Assembly (NCBI GenBank): GCA_039881145.1 | Contig: JAYKKI010000006.1 | Location: 20,582,501 to 20,646,500, forward strand | DNA: 64,000 nucleotides | Direction: 5' to 3' | Source of the DNA: Druceiella hillmani | Lineage: Eukaryota > Arthropoda > Insecta > Lepidoptera > Hepialidae | Shown here: positions 1 through 10,061 of the stretch, in pieces | Position numbering within the stretch: the first letter of the stretch is position 1 | Layout: every line of letters starts with the position of its first letter | Program-made: the position numbers and the translations under genes | The notes under the pieces: model-generated | What the model was told of the DNA's origin: nothing | Database searches by the model: none | Seen by the model: only the letters and a program-made list of their open reading frames with translations

Positions 1-427
1 TAAACGGAGCAATGGGCATTGTTAAAAAATTTAAATGTTAAAAAATTACCGGAATGTGTTTTAGTTCAATTTGATTGGAAGTAGAATTAAAGATGAAAAT
101 GGCTGGGTACCGATAACTCCTACTGTTGCAACGTTTCAAGCAACTAAAGGATACGGAGATGTCGAGCGCCGAATGTTGCCTTTGATTTTAAGTTGGGCAG
201 TTACAGTTCACAAGTTACAGGGAACTACACTGGAAAAAGCTGTTATTTATCTAGGCAAGAAACATTTCGCCAAAGGACAGGTGTATATTGCTCTGAGTCG
301 TGTTAAAAGTTTGGAAGGAATAGCGTTGTCTGACTTAGATTCAAACAAATTATTGAGTAGGCCACACGACGAAAGAGCATTGCTAGAGATGACTAGATTA
401 CGCAATTTAAATTTGATCTCAAATTGA
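1..427 (+). pseudogene. Helitron helicase (PIF1-like), C-terminal fragment
   Basis: The frame from 71 to 427 (118 codons, stop at 425-427) carries the last part of a PIF1/RecD-like superfamily 1 helicase as found in Helitron rolling-circle transposons. The block HKLQGTTL lies around residues 47-54 and YIALSRVKS around residues 72-80; these match the late conserved helicase motifs. Upstream, 1-70 still reads as helicase when frames are switched (NGAMGIVKKF, then VLVQFD joining GSRIKDENGW), so at least one frameshift and a stop separate the pieces and the ATG at 71 is not a true start. The Rep nuclease and the ATPase part would lie outside the window. The piece is followed by tandem repeats, as often seen near Helitron 3' ends. 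This is seen sequence plus family knowledge; it is a decayed mobile-element gene, not host PIF1. Confidence 0.85.
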
Positions 428-454
428 CGCATCAGCATTGTAGTTGTCCTATAT

Positions 455-770
455 AAAACTTCGATCTTTAAATTTCCTCGATTATCTATAGTCTCCATCA
501 TCAGACTTGTAATGGCACTTATAAACCATATGGGTGCAAAGTTTTAATCAATATAAATGAATTAAGTCCAAACACAAGGTAGCTACTGTAAACAGTTGAG
601 GAGTTCCCTTAACTGTCTTTTGTCTTCATAATCAGACTTCTAATGACAGTCACAACCCATATAGGTGTAAATTTCTCATCAATACAAATTAATCAAACCC
701 AAACACAAGGTAACTGCTGTAAATCGTTAAGGAGTTCCCTCGATTGTCTTTCGGCTCCATTATCAGATCG
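455..770. repeat. About 131-bp tandem repeat, 2.3 diverged copies
   Basis: Three starts of the same block follow the helicase. Each begins with a 'TTCCCTCGATTGTCTTT'-like run leading to 'ATCAGAC', and the first two contain 'CCAAACACAAGGTA' near the end. Copies start near 468, 600 and 731, giving a spacing close to 131 bp; the third breaks off near 770. The block lies just downstream of the Helitron helicase, so it is probably part of that element or its 3' region. No coding potential is seen. Confidence 0.6.
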
Positions 771-845
771 AATCCAGACATTCTTTAAATTGTAGTGCTT
801 TAAAACACTTAATAAAAAACAATTAACAAACGTACTATTCGCCCC

Positions 846-1165
<320 letters not shown>

Positions 1166-2560
1166 AAGACGTTTGGAATGCAAATGGCTTATCACAACAC
1201 TCGGAGGAGTTAAAACTTTTATGCAATGTCGACCGAAATCCCACTTTTTAGCTAAAAACCATTTTAAGTTTCCTAATTATAATTGTGAAAATACATCAAA
1301 AAGACAAAAATGTACTTTATCGTATTATTATTTGTATCTAGATGGTGAATAATAATAAAAAATATTAATTCAAATTAATATTAACATGCGGCATAACCAA
1401 GCAGAACTAAATTGAATTGAACATATTTATGCTATGAATCTTTTCATTACAGACTTTATTAGTTTTTCACAGTAGTCGCCTTATATTTTTTTAAGAAATA
1501 GAACCGTAATAACCATAAATCAACAAATGTCTTCAAGTTATTTAGAAAATATTTCATTGATGAAGGAGATTTTGATTCAAAGTATACTTTCTATGGTTTA
1601 AGCGACACACCCTATAACCATCTTTCTTCATCTCCGGAAATTCATTCAAATATTATAATTTAATAATTATTAGCTTAAAGTTTGAAGAAGATTTATTATG
1701 ACCAGTCAAATATTTCAATATTTTGGTCTAGCATTCCGTTGATCAATCAGTAACTGAATATGTAAATAGAGACAAATACATATGTACCCTTAAATACGTG
1801 TTGATCACGGAGACAGTAAATATGAGTTTTTCCAAATTTACTTTGATTTGATTTATGAATAATTTAAACTTATAAATAATTTTAATTACATGAAAAGTTA
1901 AATGAATAATCTTCTAAAACTTGATAAAAATACGAGCTTTCAAAGTTATGTCCCAAAGTCATACGCAACGACTGATTCTAACGACTTGAATTATAAACAA
2001 AGAACAAAAGGGACAGTATATGCTACTATAGGCGGTCTATCCCAAACTGACCCAGAAAAAGCTTCATTATTTAAATTTATTAGCTCGTTTATTAACATGT
2101 GGAAACTTCACCTTAAACAAAAAAAAGACATGTAACATTTACAATACAAGAACATTTCCTTTCCATGCTATTAAGCGTATTGACTTCTGAAAGGTTCCTG
2201 AATATTATAATTATATAACCTAAATAATTCATAGAACATTGTAAGTAAAATACTACTGCGCTTTCCTTGTCATATTTAAAACTTTTCTCAGAATCTGTCA
2301 TTAGAGTACTTCATGTAAGATGAACTTAAACTATTATTAACATCATCCATATTTTAATGTTTCATATAAAACAATGATTCTCTGTTTGATGTATTAATTA
2401 TAGACACAACTGATACTGCAGTCTCCTTTTAGTTTCAGGTCTACTTAGTTTCTCAGACGCTACAACTAGAAACTGTGCGAACTGACATACGAGTTTTGAG
2501 AAGAGAGTTTTTAAAAAACTAATTTATTTAACACAAATAAATATAATTTAAATACTTTTT
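1166..2560. other. AT-rich stretch, no recognised gene
   Basis: No repeat family, RNA gene or conserved protein is recognised, apart from the candidate ORF at 1902-2135. Confidence 0.5.
1902..2135 (+). CDS. Unrecognised 77-codon ORF, possible small gene or exon
   Basis: The ORF opens with an ATG preceded by 'AAAAGTTAA' and encodes a polar, mixed-composition peptide with little of the Phe/Ile/Asn/Lys bias that chance ORFs in AT-rich DNA usually show. Residues 20-54 (for example TTDSNDLNYKQRTKGTVYA) look protein-like; there is no signal peptide or membrane segment. No family is recognised and no upstream promoter is obvious. It could be the first exon of a larger gene, an exon remnant, or chance. 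Confidence 0.25.
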   Translation: MNNLLKLDKNTSFQSYVPKSYATTDSNDLNYKQRTKGTVYATIGGLSQTDPEKASLFKFISSFINMWKLHLKQKKDM

Positions 2561-3362
2561 ATGATACGGAACTAGTGATATTGATGGGAGATAATGAGAT
2601 AATTATTTCCATATCCTGTTATGTGTGGCTCATTCATAACGGAGTCTAGCACACTTGTGGCTTTACTTTCTATGTTTCTATTCACTTTAAACAATTTTAA
2701 ATTCACAATCATTAAATTAATAGGAGTTAAATTTAAGACTGCTGCATTGAATTTGTATATATTAGAACAAAATTTATTGATAACTTTGAATTTGGACAGA
2801 ACGAATTTATTTTCTAAACTAATGTGAATCTTCGGATAAAGTTAAATATATCAATTATAGTTATCTTTAGCCAGTAGAGTGCATAGGTAGGATCAACCTA
2901 TTACATCTAATTCATACATCAGAGACTTATTACGATCAATAGTGTGTTTATTATTTCTTGAATGATACGGAACTAGTGATATTGATGGGAGATAATGAGA
3001 TAATTATTTCCATATCCTGTTATGTGTGGCTCATTCATAACGGAGTCTAGCACACTTGTGGCTTTACTTTCTATGTTTCTATTCACTTTAAACAATTTTA
3101 AATTCACAATCATTAAATTAATAGGAGTTAAATTTAAGACTGCTGCATTGAATTTGTATATATTAGAACAAAATTTATTGATAACTTTGAATTTGGACAG
3201 AACGAATTTATTTTCTAAACTAATGTGAATCTTCGGATAAAGTTAAATATATCAATTATAGTTATCTTTAGCCAGTAGAGTGCATAGGTAGGATCAACCT
3301 ATTACATCTAATTCATACATCAGAGACTTAGTACGATCAATAGTGTGTTTATTATTTCTTGA
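2561..3362. repeat. 401-bp tandem duplication, almost identical copies
   Basis: Copy 1 is 2561-2961 and copy 2 is 2962-3362. The only difference I found is T against G in 'GAGACTTATTACGATC' / 'GAGACTTAGTACGATC' (about 2929 and 3330). Each copy carries the same 68-codon ORF (2621-2827, 3022-3228), which has no recognisable domain and is likely incidental. The identity far exceeds that of any other repeat pair in the window, so the duplication is recent or is an assembly artefact. Confidence 0.95.
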
Positions 3363-3739
3363 ATGAGGATAGTGTGCCATTTATTATATTGTATTGGTTA
3401 CTAAATATTTACATGGTTATAATATAATTTATAGATACACGATTTAGGTACGTTATATAATTCTATGGACAACATATCTAGTCCATAAATAATTTTTTTG
3501 TTAATGGAATGTATGTTAACATCATCACAAATGTAATAGGTACATCATACAGATCTACATGTTTGGAAATCATTAAAAATACAGTCTTATCATCAAATAT
3601 GCATATATAATTACTCGTAGAAATTAAAATCACATGATATCGTGAATTATAGGCAATGGTACGTTAAACGACTTACGACTAGGTAATTAAATAAGGAAAA
3701 CAAATTATTATTATTTTATTGATATTAATAAATTAACGT
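3363..3739. other. AT-rich stretch, nothing recognised
   Basis: Short A/T runs only; no open frame or repeat of note was seen between the tandem duplication and unit A. Confidence 0.5.
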
Positions 3740-3961
3740 TACTTTATGATACTCACAACGCAAGAAAAGATGCTGCCTAACTCTTTGCGTCATCATTTTC
3801 TTCAATATAAATAAATCCGAGACGATCAAGAAGATTCTTGTGATAAAATATCTAGCCTATTAAGCGAACCTTTTAATTCAAAAATATTAATTTATTTATA
3901 GCAAATCAAAGTTAAGGGTGAGATTTGTATTATTTCTACTTCTTTGTTTTTGTATTATTTC

Positions 3962-4170
3962 TACGTGATGTAGTATTATTTCTACTTCTTTTAAGTTCTT
4001 TACCATGACCTAGGTTTCTTTGTATTACATCTTCAGTCTAAAAGTGTTGAAATACAACGAAACATAGGTCGTGGTAAACAACTTAAAGAAAATAGAAATA
4101 ATATTACATCACGTAGTTTCATTAAATTGTGAATAATGAATTTCTATAAAATTAACACCAAGTTGTAGAT
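3962..4170 (+). repeat. Foldback element with decayed hammerhead-like arms, copy 1
   Basis: The left arm (about 3962-4034) is an inverted copy of the right arm (about 4046-4118): 'CTACGTGATGTAGTATTAT' opens it and 'ATATTACATCACGTAG' closes it. The right side continues into the family tail ('TTGTGAATAATGAATTTCTA'). Both arms contain a mutated form of the hammerhead-like block described for the copy at 5998. Confidence 0.7.
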
Positions 4171-4719
4171 TAGTTTTTTCCTAGAAAATGTGAAGTTTTA
4201 ACTAGAATAACCTACTCAAATAGGAAATAACAAAGGAAACTTAACTTACCCAATTACATAATCAACAATAAAGCAATGGCCGATGGCATCTAGAATTAAT
4301 TTCATATTTCCATGTATTTGTTTATCAGAATGAGATAATGGATTCGCATATGTTGCTATTACGGAGAAGAATTGCTTCTAAACTGAGTTTCGAAGAAACT
4401 AGTAGAAGAATCTAGAATCTGCAGCCCTGTGGACTGTTAATCTTCAAAACAATTTAAATTACTTGATAATGGAACTAATCAGTCTACAAAGGCAATGTAA
4501 TTAAGCATTTTTGGTTACTTAATATAACTTTACTATAAAGGTTATCAAATTATCTGCGTTTAGTTGGCATTTTATGAATAGTTATAGTATGAGTTTAATG
4601 TCATAAAGAAAAAAAATCGTAAAAACTCAACTTTCGTCAGTATAAACTTCAGGGCATAATTTTTTTTATTATGAGTAGACCTCGCATTACGAGGGTTTCT
4701 TATGCACGTAAACACGTAC

Positions 4720-5997
4720 GAAAGCCATTATTATTCATTAAGTACGTACATTGCCTATTATATATTTAAAGGGCGTAAACAAATTACTTGTGTTTCCATA
4801 TATTTTTGATTCATTATTTCAAATTGATCAAATTCTACACGGAAGGGTTTGTTCTAAATATTATTCTGATTTTTTTTTAATTTTTGGTATACAGGATTAA
4901 AAAGTCAGGGAGTAGGTTGGATATACTGCAAAATATGTTTGAAACCCATGTAAAAAATATTAGATTTTTTCATTGTATTTTAATAAATTCTTTTCAATAA
5001 AACCCCACTTGATGGGGTCTATGAGAAAACATTTTTCAACTCAAGGTTGATGTAAAAAGACTGGTAATTTCGCTATTTTCGTCTATGACCGCAACTCACA
5101 GCACCATACTTTTTTGTTTAAGATCTATCTTTATGAAATTTTACAGAATGACATAACACAAATATATGGAAATAAAGAAAAAAAACAATATTTTAATTTT
5201 TCGTTAAGTTTCAATTTTATAATTTTGCTAAAGGAACCTAAAAGAGAACTAATCACACGTCAACATGATTCTCATTGTTTTGGTGTTCCTTATTTATTCG
5301 GTGGTACTTGGATGACGAACCTCCTAACTCTTGGACATTCGATTTACATTAGATTCGCAAAAAATTCACTTGGCGCTGATTTTTTATCATGAATATAAAT
5401 AAATTGAAACATAAAATAAGTTATTAAATGGTAACTTTGAATTTGTTTATTGAGTTTATTAAGCACTATTAATAAATTAACCACCATTTCTAGGGTTTCG
5501 TTGCTAAACTAGGAACCCTTCAACTTTTGTCATTTTCGTTAGTCTGTCTGTATGTCACAGTTGCAATAGCCGCAGAATATTAGCGCTGTAAAGCTCACGG
5601 TTATACATACTTATTACGCCTAAAAAGTTATGAAATAAAATGTTTTAAAAATATCGTTCAAAAGTTGCTTCAAGAATATTGACCTTCATGACTTCATGAA
5701 AATGGTCACTTTCGTTAACGTTAAGTGGCCCCATCACCAGTTAAAGTGCATTTTTTTACTGTCTGAAAAGTACTCATAATAATAGTATATATAACAAACT
5801 TAAATGAAAAATCACAACAGCAAGTAGACTCTACTAGCTTACGAGTAATAACAGTGGACCGACTTTATGACATGTAATCGGGTCTGTAAAAGTTAATAGA
5901 AATTCCGTGTAAATTATTTAAATCAACTGTAAAAATAACTTTGTATTTTAAAATGTTTATTTATTATGTCCGTGAAAGGTAATCTTGACAAAATATT
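4720..5997. other. Unit A block shared with the other units, no gene
   Basis: 4980-5110 resembles 30720-30850, and 5400-5950 resembles 59380-59850 ('GTCTGTCTGTATGTCACAG', 'ATTATGTCCGTGAAAG'). The 92-codon ORF at 5114-5392 is not kept open in the related copy and is treated as chance. Confidence 0.5.
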
Positions 5998-6270
5998 TAT
6001 ACACAATTAAAAGAAACTACGTGATGTAGTATTATTTCTACTTTCTTTAATTTCTTTACCACGACCTAGGTTTCGTTGCATTATAACATCTTCATGTGGG
6101 ATATTAGCAAAGATTCTAGATATTAGCAATATTTGCTAATATCCCACCTGAAGATGTTGTAATACAACGAAACCTAGATCGTGGTAAAGAAATTAAAGAA
6201 AGTAGAAATAACACTACATCACGTAGTTTCATTTAATTGTGAATAATGAATTTCTACAAAATTAACGCCA
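5998..6270 (+). mobile_element. Foldback element with hammerhead-like motif, copy 2
   Basis: Two arms of about 100 bp face each other (about 5998-6105 and 6140-6245), separated by a short spacer with 'TATTAGCAA'/'TTTGCTAATA'. The right arm, 6144-6184, matches the hammerhead ribozyme core. It reads CCAC (stem I), CTGAAGA (the invariant CUGANGA), an extra T, GTTG-loop-CAAC (stem II), GAAA, a short palindromic stem III (ACCTAGAT here, consensus ACCTAGGT), C at the cleavage position, and GTGG closing stem I. The left arm has the same block inverted but with CTGA changed to ATGA. The tail continues 'TTGTGAATAATGAATTTCTA'. Hammerhead ribozymes are known in Penelope-like and related retroelements; assigning this family to them is inference. 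This copy has a stem III mismatch and is probably inactive. Confidence 0.6.
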
Positions 6271-6871
6271 AATATATTCAAAATATTTATAGTTTAAGAC
6301 TAGAAATAAAATTAACGTTTAACAGCAATACAATGAAAATTTAAATGTTTATATGCGCCTAAATGTATATGGAGCCATTTCTAAAACTTGTTTTTGCTTA
6401 TCTGAATAATTTAATATATTGCAAATATGAGAAATGTCTTTGAAAAAGTATAAAATGAATGTGGACATATTTTGTTACAATCATAAACATTTTATATAGT
6501 CGTAACAAAAACAAAATATCACAGTTTTTGCGAAAAGTGCATTCCATGCATATTTTTACTTTAGTACCGAATAAAATCGTAAATCTACTATTTGAAATGA
6601 ATTAAAGATCAAAAAAAGTGAATTAAATATCAAACAAAATCATTACTTACGTTTCCTTATATCTTGGTATTTCTGTAATGTAAAAGGAACTAACAAATCA
6701 TATTCACGGCTGCTATCTTTGGGACTAGGTTTAATTCAAGAAACTATAGTCCTACACAAGTCTGAATACATTCATTATCCCAATACCATACACTCTAGAG
6801 TTCTCGTACCACCTTCATTTTTAATCCCGGATGTTAGTTCTACCTCTTACGAAAATCGTGTTTGGTACTTT

Positions 6872-8140
6872 CTCTCTCATTCTATTGGTTATATGTGTGT
6901 ATGTTCGTGCACGGTTGTCTGTGTATATGTTTGTGCAAGTATCGATATTGGAGCGTCAAGCACTGTGCGCAGTCGGCTCTATAACCTCAATTCTAATATT
7001 AAAAATTTATAATTTTACAAAAAATTTAGGTAAATTCATTTATTTTCATTAGTTAACTTATTAGACTTTATTTATTGTTACTTTATTTAGATTGTTTTAG
7101 TAAATTTAACAATTCATTATAATTATTTAAATTTTTGAAATATTTACAATAAAAACAAATAAGTTTTAATTTTTAATATAACTAAATTTAATTGTAAAAG
7201 TAATTTTAAATTTGATTAATTTATTAAAAAAATTGGAATAACTAACCTTAAAAAATTTAAATAATGACATTTTTACTTTTAAGATCATTAAATTTAAATT
7301 TAAAATTAACTGGTTGAGAATAATAAAATTTAATTTTAAAATCAATTTTGAATTTAATTAAATTTTGAAATAATTACAATAAAAATACTTTATTTTTAAA
7401 ATGCTTAAATTTTAATTTTTTACTGAATTAAATTTAAAATTTATTTTAATATGGAATTTTATTATTCTAAAAATTAATTTTTTTATGTCTTCAAAAAATA
7501 TAAATAAAATTATTATTAACAATCAAAATAAATGAATATGCTGGCAATTTATTGTAATTTATCAATTTTAAATATTACGTTGTTTTTTTAATTCATATGG
7601 AATTTATATTGTGTCATTATTACAATTTTTTAATGGAAAGTCGAGAAATAGAAACTGCAGCAAGTGTAAATAATGCAAACTTAGAAAAGTAAGTTAATAA
7701 ATGTTTAACTTAATACAAGTGTTTACTGTTTACATACATTTAATATACATGTGATTCGATTGTTTACTATTTACTATTTACATGCATTACACAGAAATAA
7801 TAGCGAATTCATATGTTCAGCGTCAAAAAGTACCGAAAGAGAAAAAAATCCAAAATCAATTTTAGAGTGCGAAAAAGATATCAAAAACAAACGCTCAATG
7901 TCAACAATAATTTCGATAGAATCAAAAAGAACAAGTACAGCAAGATGAAACATTGAATCTTGTCAGGTATGATACACACAACGAGGCGAAGACAATGCGA
8001 CATTAAATGAAAACTTGTTTCTTACTATTTTATGAAAATACTTGTTGAAAAATACTTGTTGAATAAGTGTTGAAAAAATAATGTAAGGAACTTCGTTCCT
8101 GATGGGAGTCCCTTGACCGCACAGTTTTTTTTGTTGAGAA
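6872..8140 (+). mobile_element. Probable inserted element in unit A (about 1.3 kb), edges uncertain
   Basis: Unit B runs continuously from 'GAAAATCGTGTTTAGCATGA' (19730s) to 'AAGGATAATGAATATAAAA' (19930s), about 200 bp, whereas A separates the same blocks by about 1.35 kb. The extra DNA starts near 6872, includes an extremely A/T-biased stretch (7010-7560) made of near-repeats of 'AAATTTAATTTTAAAAT', the spliced-looking ORF at 7634-7948, and ends near a short palindrome 'GGAACTTCGTTCC' at about 8089. I could not find clear terminal repeats or a target-site duplication. Confidence 0.45.
7634..7948 (+). pseudogene. Two-exon ORF inside the inserted element
   Basis: Exon 1 starts at ATG 7634 and ends before a consensus donor (GTAAGT) at about 7690. 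A roughly 100-bp T-rich intron ends in 'CATTACACAG' at 7791, and exon 2 continues to 7948. Spliced in phase it gives about 70 residues starting MESREIETAASVNNANLEK and continuing Ser/Glu/Lys-rich, then a stop. A one-base shift just before the stop opens further codons up to 'CTTGTCAG' followed by GTATGA, which suggests a frameshifted longer gene. No domain is recognised; the position in an inserted segment points to the N-terminus of a transposon protein. The splice sites are seen in sequence; the use of them is inference. Confidence 0.4.
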
Positions 8141-8144
8141 AAGT

Positions 8145-8199
8145 ACAAAAATTAAAATGGAAGCAGTTCACTAAGGACTGTTTCCACTTTAATTTTTGT
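8145..8199. repeat. Imperfect hairpin, 23-bp arms
   Basis: Arms 8145-8167 and 8177-8199 ('ACAAAAATTAAAATGG...' against its inverse) with two mismatches and a 9-nt loop. It sits at the right edge of the inserted segment at 6872-8140, so it may mark the junction. Confidence 0.8.
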
Positions 8200-8545
8200 T
8201 TTTTTTTAAGTTCAAATACAAAAAAGAAAGATAATGAATATAAAAACCACTGTTTTTTAAGTACGCTGAATATATTTATTGGACGTTTGATAAGTAATTT
8301 CTGTATTTAGATTAAAAAGCTAAAAAAAAGTGAGCCGTCACGGGACGCCTGGCAGATATGAAACATCGTGTTCGTACAAGTAATATGTATAAAAGACAAG
8401 ATTATTGCAGGAACTAAATATAGCATAATGAAAAAATAAAGTATTACGAATTTCTTACAGAAAATGGTGACTTTATTTAATAAACATTTATTTACAATTA
8501 GTACAAAAATTCGATATTAATTTCAAGTTGCCACAACTTAATTAT

Positions 8546-8989
8546 TTTCATCTGTGACTTCAGTAATAGTTATATTCGATGTTTCCTCTGACGGTATTAC
8601 TGTGACAATTGGTCGATGATAACTGAAGTACGTTACAAAAGTATCGGATATAACATTACAAGATATCTCACAAATACAGCATCTATTGTTGTTCCATATT
8701 TGGTAGCAGGTTCTCTTGCACTATTGTTATTTTGCAATTGAAATTCTTTTTGAAGGGACATCATTAATGGCATTGATTCAGCTTTTGCAAAATTTACATT
8801 AAACTCTCCAGCTAAAATCAATGGTAGTTTATCTTTATTCGTTTTAAAAATTATTGAACCTCTCTGACTATAAGGAAATAATCTCTCATGTAAAAATGAA
8901 ATTATATCATCCATTTTGTTATTAGGTGAAATGTATACTACAATCATAATTAATTCACTTCCATATAGACGCTTGAAAAATGTAATCAA
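8546..8989 (-). pseudogene. Endonuclease/exonuclease/phosphatase-like domain, transposon-derived
   Basis: Read on the minus strand, 8989-8636 encodes an open frame with LILAGEFNVNF (residues 58-68; the GDFN motif of the EEP fold, here with Asp changed to Glu) and TTKYGTTIDAVF (residues 95-106). After a frameshift near 8640, the reading resumes as YFSYHRPIVTVIPSEE and ends at a TAA at 8546-8548. The closing 'S-x-H' type motif is therefore in the second frame. The fold cleaves DNA phosphodiesters in retroelements and Helentrons. The changed metal ligand and the frameshift make it inactive. The first ATG of the frame is not necessarily the original start. Confidence 0.75.
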
Positions 8990-8994
8990 CTTAC

Positions 8995-9060
8995 TTGTGA
9001 TTTTGCTTTCTTTGCAGGAAGTTGTCCACTTTCACTTTGTAAATTATCACTGTCAGACAT
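8995..9060 (-). CDS. Short first-exon-like ORF with perfect splice donor
   Basis: On the minus strand an ATG at 9060 opens 22 codons (MSDSDNLQSESGQLPAKKAK, then SQ) that end directly before GTAAGT, a consensus donor at 8989-8994. The acidic/serine start followed by a Lys-rich patch resembles the N-terminus of a nuclear protein. The endonuclease fragment follows at once in the presumed intron. This is either the 5' exon of the transposon gene or a captured host exon; Helitrons are known to capture gene pieces. Confidence 0.4.
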
Positions 9061-9077
9061 ATTTTTTCTAGTAAAGC

Positions 9078-9235
9078 ACTGAGTGAGGAGGGGGTCGCGT
9101 AGTCGGTTGCGCATGGCAACACGTCGCCACACCGTTCACTCTACTACATATAGACTATATATATACATTAGTATAGCGTGGCGACTCGTCGCCACGGCAA
9201 GCGTCACCACGCCAACGAACCGGTTTATACCTGCG
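9078..9235 (-). promoter_or_regulatory. GC-rich region with inverted GTCGCCAC words and a TATA-like run
   Basis: Upstream of the exon at 8995-9060 (minus strand) lie several copies of CGTCGCCAC and its inverse, including a perfect palindrome with 8-bp arms at 9178-9185 and 9188-9195, and TATATATA near 9158-9168. This is by far the most GC-rich patch nearby. It could be the promoter or a terminus of the Helitron-like element; both are inference. Confidence 0.35.
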
Positions 9236-9279
9236 CCTATGTTTCATATCAAAAACATCGTAAAATTCGTCTAAGTCTC

Positions 9280-9995
9280 TTCTGTTTGCTTGTAACTCAA
9301 AAACTACCACATTAATTTCCATAGAACATTCAGTAGTCCTACTACACACTTAAACTACATTATTAAATTTTCACATTATGTCAACATAAGGCTTAGAAAC
9401 CAACTTTTGAAAAATAGCATAATCGAAGCAAAACAAAACAAATTTGTAGAAATTATCATCAAATTATAGCAACCTCCCCCAATCGAAATTAATTTATAAA
9501 CTTTAATCTTTTGTTGGCGCTGTGTCCAATTTTATTATCTTTTCATAGAAAATTCAGTTTCGAAAGACGTTTTTCTTCACTGTGTTATGTTTTGACTTAT
9601 GACCTTGATTGAATTTATCATTTTTGCTCATTGATGGCGAAATGCTATTATAAGACATTTGTAATCCCAATAAATAAAATACCCTTATGTCATTTTTGAA
9701 TGCGTTTATGGTAATCTTCTTATTTACATATTACAATTCAATTAAGTTAAGCGATATGTAATAAAATAATACTAATATTTTATTAAATATTGCTAAAACG
9801 ATTATTAAATCTATTTTAAAAGAGTACATTTTCTTCATAGACTAGTGCAATGTAATTCAGAAGTGCGTTCTAAAACGTTCTTCTTATATCATTCCTTCAT
9901 GGGTTCTTTCCCATCTTTGACAAGATTGAGTTATATAATGGTATAAAAATATTTCTTTTTTGAAAAGTCGTACCAACTGATTGCCGTATATATTT

Positions 9996-10061
<66 letters not shown>

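Larger units (their letters stand above)
8330..9275 (-). mobile_element. Helitron/Helentron-type fragment in unit A
   Basis: DNA between 'GAGCCGTCACGGGACGCC' (8330s) and about 9275 is absent from the matching place in units B (20015-20105) and C (31200-31250). It contains the endonuclease fragment at 8546-8989, the short spliced-looking exon at 8995-9060 and a GC-rich region with repeated GTCGCCAC words (9120-9215). Helentrons, a Helitron subgroup, are known to carry an apurinic-type endonuclease domain, which fits. Exact ends were not found. Confidence 0.5.

Noticed and set aside
2621..3228. Two identical 68-codon ORFs
   Set aside because: They are identical because the DNA is duplicated; the peptide has no recognisable feature.
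2561..3362. CRISPR array or prokaryotic repeat system
   Set aside because: Two long identical copies without short spacers, in a clearly eukaryotic sequence.
5114..5392. 92-codon ORF in unit A
   Set aside because: Related DNA in unit C (30810 on) does not keep the frame, and the composition is that of AT-rich chance ORFs.
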